This document shows positions 11,001 to 23,000 of a DNA stretch of 64,000 nucleotides, piece by piece. The DNA comes from Luidia sarsii (lineage: Eukaryota > Echinodermata > Asteroidea > Paxillosida > Luidiidae): positions 12,044,536 through 12,108,535 of the forward strand of contig OX465112.1 in the NCBI GenBank assembly GCA_949987565.1. The letters run 5' to 3'. Position 1 is the stretch's first letter; every line of letters starts with the position of its first letter. Under the pieces are notes generated by a model that was given only the letters and a program-made list of their open reading frames with translations, had not been told where the DNA came from and made no database searches. The translations under genes and the position numbers were made by a program.

Positions 11001-14000
11001 TAATAGGTTCATCATCAGGTGGTGTCTGGTCTCCTGCTCGTATCTTCGCTCACCCTGTATCATCAGCATGGACAGCACCGGAGTAGTCTGGTCCAAGAGC
11101 AGTGTCTGGCCAGCCGGAACCACCACAAAGTCCCCTTCGATGGGCGGGGCATTGCCGCCCCAAGTGTAGGGGGAGGACCAGACGTCCACGTAGTAGAATG
11201 CTGCATTGGTCTGTACAGACAACAACAACAAAAAACAAAAAAACAATAACATTTGTCAGGATGGTAGCCACACTCCTACTGTCCATCTCATCACTGTGGA
11301 AATCTAAACTGTGAAAATTGGGTGGATATGTTAATCATCTTGCCGTGAAAAACAAAATTCATAGTGATTTCATGGATCCTTTTGAAGTGAATTCACCTTG
11401 AAGATTTCACCTCGCATGACCTGCTCTAGCCAAATCACCACACAACTCATCTGCTAGGCAGTTGTGGACTAGTCTGTGTAATTGTACACCATGGGCTTGT
11501 GCATTGCAGCCATTCACCACCAAGAATATGTGACCTTTATACACTGGTGAAATCACCGTGAAAAGCTGGTGAAAAGCATCTGACCATTAAAAAATGGTGA
11601 AACTGCAGTGAATATTCTTTTCACGGCAACTTGACATTTTCCACCTAATGATTTTCAGGGTTTAGATATTCTGAGTGTCTGTTAATTATCATTCGATTAC
11701 ATCTTCATTCCAATCAGTTTTTGTATTGTGATTCAGCCTTTGACAGAAATCCTGTTAGGTTTGATGTTGAGGTGGACTTGCTTGGTAGGTCTATAAGGAT
11801 CCTACAGGCCTTGTGCCTTTGTCACGCTCCTTCGCTCACCTGTGTCGCGATCCCGTTCGGCCCGATACTGACCCTCACTTTGGTCAGTTCGGAGTGACCG
11901 TGTGCCTCAGTGGTACAGACAATCTCGGAGGTAGACTGCGAGTCTGTAGGGCAGTCTGTGCCCCCGATGGTCACCTGGTTCCCAGAAGGCCTAGGAAGAG
12001 TCAGAGGGCAGGGGGTCAGAGGGCAGACAGTCCAGGGACAGGATCATCAGCGTATATAGATACATCCGTACTACCCGGTACACTATTGATGCAGCAATTA
12101 TAATTCAACGCATGCAAAACCACACAACGACTTGAGTTGAGAGTTGAGACAAAGATTCAGAGTTAACATACCGGTAATGAAGACTGGATTGACAGAGGCA
12201 GACTTGTATGACTTGTATGTGACTGACTCAGACTCGAGTCCAACTCAGACTTGATCTAGATCGGAACTCAGACTCAGACTCAAGAGATGTGACTCAGACT
12301 CAGACAAGCTCAAGAAATAGGGATGAATAATATCATTTTTCTATAACATTTTTCTATAACTGTCTGAAATTCTGGCGCGTGGATGATGATGATGACTCAC
12401 AGGAATCCAGACCCTAGGATGGTCAGTCGAGTCCCTCCCTGCGTACCACCCCGCCTGGGCTGGACGGAATCAATCACTGGTGTCAGACTGGTCCTATAGG
12501 TGAAGGCACTGGTCAGAGTGACCATAGCACCACTGGGAAGGCTGACCATCACATCACAAGGAAGATCATGAGTGCCTAAAAATGAATTTGGTTAAAAACA
12601 AATTAATTTGACATTCACTGATTTGAAGGTTTGTGATGATAAAGTTTACAATCTAAAGATTTCTTTGAAAAAAAAAAAGGCAAAGAAAACTTTGACGGGA
12701 CACGGACATGAACCTGAGATCTCTGGTTTTATGTACCAATACTCTTACCATCAGAGCTATCCAACCCTTAGTTGGCACCACTCCTAAATAGTTAACTACA
12801 TGTGTACAGTCATCTTTGCCGATTTGGGAGGGGGAGTTTCAGAAAATGTGGGTCTTCAATAAGGATTTGCCCTACTTGACAAAATAAGCACCGGAATCCT
12901 CAGTAATTTGCCCGATTGCCTGTGAAAAAAATTCAGTCAGCTGTGGTAGGATTCAAACACAAAACTCATGCTTTCTATAGTGCAGACGTCTGATGGCTTG
13001 ACCACCTGGGTCTGATTTCATAGAGCCGCTTAAACGTGAAGATCTGCTAAGCAGGAAAAGTCTTCCTCGTGTAGGCAGGATTACAAACTGCACTGCGATG
13101 CGATGCCAGTTGCTTTTGACTTGTATTCCACTCTTCTTTGCTTAGCATGAAACACCAGTGAAGTTTGGGTTGGCAAGGGGATCCTGCATGTGGCTCATGA
13201 GTTTTTGCGCTGAAGCACTTTTTGACGCTTAAGCGGCGCTATGAAATTGGCCCCTGGCAGATCGAGGCCGTGTGGCGGATCAGGCAAAGCAATCAGGCAA
13301 TCGGTCAAAGCACTGAGCACTCAGTGCTTATAACATCGAGTAGGGCAAACCCTGGTTGAATTACAGTCTCCTTGATGCACATTGGTTCTGGCGGGGTATA
13401 CCTGAGTTGGAAGGCACTGTGCAGTTGATGGTGGAAGACTGGACACTGGTCAGTGGGCAAACGATGTCACAGATCAAGACGGTGGCCGTCTGGTCAAACC
13501 CTGTCCCGACCAGGACCATGTCCTGCCCTCCACCAAAGCTTCCTGTGGGGAACAAAATAAGAACATCAAAGAAGGAGTCACAATCTACCAAAGTTTGGAT
13601 AAGGAACGAGACTGCTTGTTTTTCCTATCTTTCTTTTAATGTCGTGGGTAAGGGTTTGGTCTTAGGCATGAAATAAAATTGGAATTTGGGTTCAGACGGC
13701 ACCACATGTTTTTGTCAGGGGGTGCTGGGATTTGTAAGATTATTCTCATGAAATGGAGTTCTTGAATGTATGTTTAAAAAAACGGGGCATGCTGTAGCAT
13801 ATATTCCCCCATTACCCCATCATAAAAGTTGGGGGTGGTGCTGCAGCCCCCTCAGCACCCCCGTACCCATGGGCTTGTTAGGGTTAGGGGTGAGGGGTGA
13901 GGGTTAGAGGAAGATTTGGGTTGGGGCAACAAGGTAAGGATCAATGCCATGCTCAGGCTATTAAAGGATGAAGGGCAGATATAGGGCTAGGGATCGACAG

Positions 14001-17000
14001 GCACTGGGCCGCATCCTTACCCCTTATTTATTTATGTATAATTTATTTATTTATTTATTTACATCTCCTTTAATGAGGGCAAGCTCCATCAGTGCACAAC
14101 TGTGCTTTCCATAGAGGCCCTCAAAATACAATCAATAACCCTAAAGTAACCTCAATTTCTGTCTGTCTATTCACCGCAGGCAAGACCGCGGATGCGATCA
14201 ATGTTACAATAAAATGTTAAGTATTGTAAAAAAAAAAATCTCACTTTAAAACAAAGCACTAAAAACAATTTACTTGCCCTCTCACTTGCACTCGTCCGCA
14301 GGAGTCTGAAAAAAAAAACCCAAATAAAAGCACCACTGGCTCACCTTCGACTGGATTATTGGAAGTGACCAGAAGCTCGTACTGGAATTGCTGGTGGCCA
14401 ACGGACAGCCCCTTCCCTGCAACGTCGACCACGAGGGGGTAGGTGCCGGCGGAGTGTTCCCCGAGGGTGCAGTTGGCGGTGTCGTCGGCCACCGAGGTGA
14501 CCCGACAAGGCGTCCCATCCAGGGACACGGTGAGATCGGCAATGGCCGCGCCAAAGCCAGAGCCCGTGACGGTGATCACATCCCCGGTCTTGCCTGCGGT
14601 GAACAGACAGACAGAAATTGAGGTTCAGGGCTTGGAGAATGAAATGTAAACGAGATATGAACCAAAACTTAAAAGGAGGCTTCGATTTCAATAGTGAGCT
14701 TTGAATGAAGTCTTACCTTGGTAAGTTTCAGGGTAGAAGTTGCCAAATTAAATATCAAATAGTCTAGTCATATTAGAACCCCCCCCCCCCACCACGGCAA
14801 AGACTACCGGTAGTTGACTATTACGGAAGGCCACCATCTGAGGGCTGGATAGCTCAGATGGAAGAGCACTTTTACATGTACGTTAATCCAGAGGTATCGG
14901 GTTCAAGTCCTGGTCAAGTCAAAGTTTTCTTTGCCAAGTTTTCAATATTCATTAGTGAGAATAGTAGACACAATGTGACAATTTCAACAATTGGGGTGGG
15001 GCATCAGTCAGAAGCAATGAACCCTCATCAGCCATAAAGGCCTATATATCTCCAGGGACCACATCCTAATTTTCATTCAGATGCAAAAACAATTAGTCAG
15101 CAACCCATCTACAGCAGTTTGGAGATCACACGAAAGTGCATCACATTTTAAAATAAGGTTTTAGAACTCTGTCTTCAAACAACTAACAGAAAGGGAAAAA
15201 AATGTGTGGGAAATTTGTCTCGCTATTCCACTTGAAATTTAAATCACGAAAATTAGGACGGCATGACATTTCGATCCTAGCGGGACCTTACTCGATGACC
15301 GAATGACGAATGAAACTTAAATCAAACAAATAACAAGCCGACTGGGAACTTTTGAAAATTTTTAAAAATGCTAAACAAAATTTGGACTACCCACCATCTA
15401 AGTAAGGACTGAATAGCTCTGATGGTAAGAGTGCTGTATGCAAAACCAGAGGTCTCAAATTCCCGTCCAGTAAATTTTTCTTTGCCATTTTTCAACTTTA
15501 AATCTAATTAGATAAAATCATTAGATATAACATGTTTTACATTGAGGAGAGTGTAATTCTGCCTTTGAGAAAGGTCCTGCTAGGATCAAAACGTCAGCCT
15601 CACTAAATTTTGAGATTTGCATTTTGGTAATTTTAGTCAGTAAGCAGTTTGCAACATTTTTGTATATTACCATCAGAGTGTAATTCAATGAGAGTTTGCC
15701 CTGCTCGAACATGATAAGTCGAGCAGGGCAAACCCTCACTAAACTTTAAATCTGCTACTTGACTGACCTTTGACCGGGCTGACTGAAGTGACCACTGGCG
15801 TGACTGCGTTGGAGTAGTTATAGGACTGAGCCGAATAGGCAGCTCCATTGGCAGTCACTATCAGGCTGACCGGTCCGGCGGCATGAGCCCTGGTCAGGCA
15901 GGTGACCTCAGACAGGCTCAGGGTCCGCACCTCGCAGGACTGGCCGCCGATACTGACCGCCGTGTCCCCTGCCACAAAGCCGCTGCCCGACACAGTGACC
16001 AGCTGTCCTCCGGCCGTGCTGCCGCGGGACGGAGCGAGGTCGTAGATGACCCTGGCGCTGGTCACTGTGCTGTCCACGCCGAACCTGGCGTCGCCTTTCC
16101 CCGCGACGTGCACCGCGACTTCGCGGCGGCCGGCGGCGACGTAGCCGAGGTCGCAGTCAATCGCGCCGTCCGACGCTGCAGCGATGGCGCACTCCGTCCC
16201 GCCCACCAAGACGCCAACCGCCGTCGCGTCCGCGCCGAAACCCGACCCGGTGATGGTCAGCGAGGTGCTGGGTCCGGAGACGTCCCGGGGGCTGACCCCG
16301 TCGACCAGTGGCGTCTGGCCGTCGTCAAAGCGGAAACTGCAGTTGCCGGCGCAGACTGCCCGCTGCGAGTTGACTTCCAGCGTCAGATCTGCCGCAGATG
16401 CACACAGCCTGCCGTCACTGCTGCTGCTGCTGCTGTCGGATGCCGTGACGCAAACGATCTCCGTGTAGGTGAGAGACTGGACCAGACAGGCCCGCTGGCC
16501 GATCCACAACGATGCGTCGCCGTGGGAACCAGCACGGGCGGGGTCTGAATGGCAATATTCAAATTGGAGGGAATCCTAATCAAAGTGTTTATATCAATAT
16601 AAAGACAACGCGACATCTGAGGTCATGTGGTGAAGAGAACTCAGTGAAGCTTTGGGCAGATCATACATTATGCCCTGCAGAATGCCAATCTCTGTAATTG
16701 AAATAAATAAAGTGCGTGGCTTTATGCAATTTGTATTACATGTTCACTAACTTTTGAAAGCTATCACCATGACTAGATTGCCCAATAGTTTGGAGGTTTT
16801 GCATCATTGATCTCGCCAAGAAAGATCAGAACACCTCAAATTCCCCCAGTCATACATTTGCTAATAAACAGCATTGTAAGGTACAAGGGTCAAAATGTTC
16901 AATCGATCGAGTGTGCGACTTTCAAAGAGGGTTTGCCCTGCTTGAGTGCTCAGTGCTTTGCCCGATGCCTGATGACAAAAAAAATCTGGCAGCTCTGGCA

Positions 17001-20000
17001 GGATTTGAACCCACGACTCCAGCTTTCTAGTGCAGACATCTTAACCACTTCACCATCGAGCTGGTTGAGGTTGTGTGCTCACACAGTGCTTATCACGTCG
17101 AGTAAGGGCAAACCCTCATTGAATTACATTCTCCTCGACGCAAACATCATGTCATATCTATGCGCGCCTTAATTCGTTGTCATGGATTTTGGTTGCAAAT
17201 AGATTTACCGATGGACTGTAGGCTTGTTGATTGTGGTGACAGGAACCCAGAGCCGGTAACGGTGATCTTTGTGCCGCCGGCGACAGAGCCCTGGTGGGTG
17301 GAGAGGCGGTCGATCCTCGGCCTGAGTGTGAAGCCCTGGTCCAACGGCGACGGTATCCGATTCAGGGCCTGCCCGCGATTCTTGACGACCACCGACACGG
17401 CAAAGGGCTCCCCCACGGGCATACTCCCTGCCGCATCCACCAGGCAGGACAGTTCCGTGGACGAGTTGGTCTGCACGGCACAGGAATAGTCGCCCACATG
17501 GATTTCGTTCTCGCAGTCGACCGAACTGAAGCCTGTCCCTCGAATAGTCAGCCAAGTACTCGAGTCACCCCTAGTTCCAAATAATTTTCAAACAAATGAA
17601 GGAAAACTGATTGCGAATTTTTTTCAAACATTGAAAAATGACAAAGAAAACTTTAACTGGACTGGGACTTGAACCAGAGACCTCTGGTTTTTCATACCAG
17701 CACTCTTACTATCTGAGCTATCCAGCCCTAATTAGATGGTGGCCTGATAAATCTGATAATGAGAGTATGGCTCTGAGAAGAATTGGTAACTCTGAGAATG
17801 AGTAAGGATCTGAGAAGAGCAGATAACTCTGAGAATGAGTGTGGCTCTGAGAAGAGCCGGTGACTCTGAGAATGAAATTGGCTCCGTTTGAGAAGAGCCG
17901 GTGACTCTGAGAATGAAATTGGCTCCGTTTGAGAAGAGCCGGTGACTCTGAGAATGAGTGTGGCTCTGAGAAGAGCCGGTGACTCTGAGAATGAGTGTGG
18001 CTCTGAGAAGAGCCGGTGACTCTGAGAATGAGTGTGGCTCTGAGAAGAGCCGGTGACTCTGAGAATGAGTGTGGCTCTGAGAAGAGCCGGTGACTCTGAG
18101 AATGAGTGTGGCTCTGAGAAGAGCCGGTGACTCTGAGAATGAGTGTGGCTCTAAGAAGAGCCGGTGACTCTGAGAATGAGTGTGGCTCTGAGAAGAGCCG
18201 GTGACTCTGAGAATGAGTGTGGCTCTGAGAAGAGCAGATAACTCTGAGAATGAGTGTGGCTCTGAGAAGAGCCGGTGACTCTGAGAATGAAATTGGCTCC
18301 GTTTGAGAAGAGCCGGTGACTCTGAGAATGAGTGTGGCTCTGAGAAGAGCCGGTGACTCTGAGAATGAGTGTGGCTCTAAGAAGAGCCGGTGACTCTGAG
18401 AATGAGTGTGGCTCTGAGAAGAGCCGGTGACTCTGAGAATGAGTGTGGCTCTGAGAAGAGCCGGTGACTCTGAGAATGAGTGTGGCTCTGAGAAGAGCCG
18501 GTGACTCTGAGAATGAGTGTGGCTCTGAAAAAAGCCGGTGACTCTGAGAATGAGTGTGGCTCTGAGAAGAGCCGGTGACTCTGAGAATGAGTGTGGCTCT
18601 GAGAAGAGCTAGTAACTCTGAGAATGAGTAAGGATCTGATAAGAGCAGATAACTCTGGGAATGAGTGCGGCTCTGAAAAGAGCCGCGCATGACTCTGAGA
18701 ATGAGTGTGGCTCTGAGAAGAGCCGGTGACTCTGAGAATGAATGTGGCTCCGTCTGAGAAGAGCCGGTGACTCTGAGAATGAATGTGGCTTCGTCTGAGA
18801 AGAGCCGGTGACTCTGAGAATGAATGTGGCTTCGTCTGAGAAGAGCCAGGGAGTCTGAGAATGAGTGTGGCTCTGAGAAGAGCCGGTGACTCTGATAATG
18901 AGTGTGAGTCTGAGAAGTTTCAGGCTTTGTTTGCCTTACATGTTAGGTGTTATTTCATCAACAACCGGTGTACTGCAATCCCAGTAGGCAAAGTAGAAGG
19001 ACTGGGCATCATCTCCCGCTGCCTTGGGTGTGGTGCATCCTGGGATTGCAGTGTCATCACCAGGACAACTGTCCGGGCTCATTGGAACAGCACCTAAAAA
19101 ACAACCAACAATTTCATTAGAAAGAAAACGCATTCATCATAGGGTCATGCATCTCGCTTATCGACAAAATACATGTAGATAGCGTCACATCCTGAAGACA
19201 GACAGAGCATTCCATCTATTGCAGACACGTGCTTCGGTAAACTTCAGAACCACACATACCAAAGTGATCAACTTGTGGCAACCCTCAGTAACACTGGTCT
19301 TTATATGCCAGTGCTCCAGATTAAGAGCACTGGAGTGGTACAAAACCAGGCCAGATGAATAACAAAGGAAGCAATCCACGTTCCCTTTTGTTATGCATAC
19401 CCTACCAGTGGGCATGGTCCAGCAAACTCCCAAACAAGGTACATGGATATAAAGGAAATTCCAAAGGCTGAGCCAACTTGCAAATGAGGGTCTTCTGGTG
19501 TAGCACCCCAGAAGGAATGATGCCCATTCAATAGAACATGGTGTGTTACTTGGAGGCCCCTTTTGTTACAGTATTAACTGCACGGTATTGGCCTGTCAAA
19601 GCCAAAACCAGACCTTGGGCCAATTTCATCGAGCCACTTAAGTGCCAAAAATTATTCATAGGATCGATCTCCTAATCATTTTTGCGATTGAACGTGAGCT
19701 ACAATGACTTTGGTGAAGTCGACCGCTGAATGATTAAGATTTGTTGTGGGTTCAATTAGATTTTTAGGACCGTGGTTTTCTGTGAGTTTTGAAATTGGAA
19801 ATCGCAGAGTGCTCAGAGACCTAAATCACCAAAACTTTAAGTGTCCAAATTTTAGAGAGCCTGAGGTTTCGATCCTAGCATGGCATCTTTCAAAGGCAAG
19901 ACCTTTGGAGAGATATCCTGTAAGGACCTCAAGCCCCCATATTTAAGTTTTGAATTCTAACAGTTGCCCATTTCGTACCGGAGACGTGGGTGTCGTGAAG

Positions 20001-23000
20001 TGCTTCGAAGCCGGCCACAGTGACAACAACCCTACGTGCAAATGACGCGGCTGGGTTCACTACGATAATGCCCTTCATGTAGAGGGCGCCCTTTCCATCA
20101 ACGGGACCACTGGAGTAGTAGTAGGTGCTTGGCGTGGAGAATCGGTATGCGAATGTGCCTGCGTAAAGAGAAACCCACAAATAGTGTGAGTTGTCCCATG
20201 TCACAAGTCAAGATGTAAGCTGGGTGTTTTTTAATCTGGCAAAATTGATCATGGCATGCATTTCACTAAATTTCCAGTCTGTTATTTTTATTTATGTTAT
20301 TATCATTCATTCATACATCACAGACAAAGATTTCATTTCTTTAATTATTTCACAGGGGGATACACAATACATGTGTATAAAAATCACAGAACATTGATAT
20401 CAGTAAAAACCAATATAATTTCACAATGGAAACAAAAATAAATGGCACCCCTGTCGGATTGCCAAAATGTGAACCGAATCACCATCAAGTGGCTCTCAAA
20501 AATGCTGATAACAATAGAAGCTACATGTACTGCCGTTTAGAATACAAAGCACAAAACGAAACAATGTCTATGGGAATTGGCTGCAGCCACTGGCTGACTA
20601 TGGCTAGAAATAGCACATAAGTCTATGGTAATAAGCAGGAGCCACTGGCTGACTATGGCTAGAAATAGCACACAATCCTATGGGAATTGGCTGCAGCCAC
20701 TGGCTGAACATCATCCATAGACTCGTGCATAATTTGAAGCCCTATAGCTGATGAATTCATACCTTTCGGGGTCGGAGGACCGCTGTTGAAGCCGGTCCCG
20801 TCGTAGGTCACTGAGTCAGCATCCGCTGTCTGCTGGACGGAGTAGGTGATGCCTGTCACATAGTCCAGAGTGGACCACGTCCAGACCACCACATCCCCAG
20901 CTGCGACGGTCAAGACCTGAGGGCTCCACTTGTAGCCAAGACCATACTCTGACCGGCCAAAAACAAATAAAAAACAACAAAACACCACCTCATACTGACA
21001 AGCATTTCCACAAATAAAAGGGTGAGGTAGAGAAGAAAATAATAGAAAGTAAAGATTTGTTTCCTCTCGATTTGCCAAATTGATGGCGAAAAATAAATGC
21101 ATTTCTGCGAGGAACCGACTGACCATCCATCCATGGATACCTTCGTGCTTGCCGCTGTTGTCCACCCGGTGGGTAACGTCCAAGGGTCCGGTCAAGCAGC
21201 GAATGGAGTCCGGCCCCACATCCACGACCTCGCACGGCACGCCTTCCCCTCCACCGCCGAGACTGACCGCCACCTCGATGGCATCGGTGCCGAAGCCGGC
21301 CCCCGTCAGGGTCAGCACAGTCTGGCCCCGCAGTCCACCGTGGTCTGGATGCAGGCCGGTCAACTCCAGCCGGTAATCTATCTGGTGACCGCTGGTCGGA
21401 TGGACGAAAAACAGACAGGGGGAACAACAAACCTTTTCGACGTTCGCAAAGCATCATGGATATAGATGACAAACTCGCCGCATTTGTATCGCACAACTCT
21501 ATGGCAAAACATTTAAGTTGGTGATTTTTTTTTTTTTTTCAAAAAACTAGATGGAGTTCAGAAATTAAACTCACACAGAATTTTTGTCTAGATACCAGCA
21601 ACAATATATATTTTGGGTTGAAACGTTCAGTGGGTAGTTTTAAGAGAAATCAGTGAAAATTCCCTCAGTGACTGGATGGCAAAAGTACATGCATACACAG
21701 CGCACCGCTACCTGTATGCGGTCACGCGTTGCCATCCACTAATTCCTCCGAAACTACCTACTCAACGTTTCAACCAAAAATATATATTGTTGCTGGTATC
21801 TAGTTGAACATTCTGTGTGAGTTTCATTTCTGAACTCCATCTAGTTTTTGGAGAAAAAAAATAAACAAATCACGAACTTCAGTGCTTTGCCATAGAGTTG
21901 TCATCTATACCCATGATGCTTTGCGAGCGTCGAAAAGAGCCGGTAACTCAACGTTTCGGGCAGTGTGTACTCTACCCATCGACAGGAGTCGTCTTTTAGT
22001 TTGAATGCCCCCAATATTTTGAAAACCAGCATACTCTCTCTTTCCATTGTTCGTTCAAACAAAAACATTTTTTCGCGTAAGTAAGTGTCAGCACCTTACC
22101 TTGTTGCTGCAAAGCCCTTGCTGGCAATGGTGAGCTCCACGTCGTAGATGCCCGGACGGTGTGCGGGCATGAGACAGGTGACCTGAGTGTCGGACTGATT
22201 ACCAGTGGCCTCACAGCTCACGCCACCGATGGACACCACGGCCCCACCAGAGCCAAAGCCTGATCCGCTGATGGTCAGTTCGTCGCCTCCTGGGAAGAAC
22301 CAATTTATGGTGTGGGATTAATTAGTGGATGAATATTTGTGGATTGGTGGAGGGTGATTTGTGCATGATATGTGATTATTAGTGGATCAGTGGATGACTA
22401 TTTGTGGATTGGTGGGTTACTTGTGCATTGGTGGGTGATTATTAGTGGATTAGTTGATGATCATTGTGGAATGGTTGAGGGTGATTTGTGCATGGTATGT
22501 GATTATTAGTGGAATAGTGGATGATTATTTGTGGATTGGTGGGTTACTTGTGCATTGGTGGGTGATATTAGTTGATTAGTGGATGATTATTTGTGGATTG
22601 GTGGAGGGTGATTTGTGCATGGTGGGTGATTATTAGTGGATTAATGGATGAATATTTGTGGATTGGTGGGTTACTTGTGCATTGGTGGGTGATATTAGTT
22701 GATTAGTGGATGATTATTGTGGATTGCTGGAGGGTGATTTGTGCATGGTGAGCACACCTTTCACGCTGGAAGTTCTGGGGCTCACATCACTGACGACTGG
22801 CGTTGAGGCTGCGTCAAATGTGAAAGCGCCACCAAGAGTCTCGGACTGGCCATTGACGACCACAGTGACATTAACGACCGAGGATGAGCATGGGGCCTGC
22901 CAGTTGGCGGCAAAAGAAATAACATTCAGACGGCTTTGTGTGTTTGATCAACCAATACATGTACGTGTGTTTAAATGTAACCTACTGTACATGTATGGCT

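Noticed and set aside
14832..14920. Possible tRNA gene
   Set aside because: A and B boxes are present but the acceptor stem does not pair and the unit recurs with a fixed non-tRNA body, so it is a SINE. The same applies to 52115-52205, 36258 and 16985.
18151..18690. 179-codon frame with SQSHRLFSEPHSFSE repeats
   Set aside because: Translation of the 37-bp satellite; the intron lies between two clear exons.
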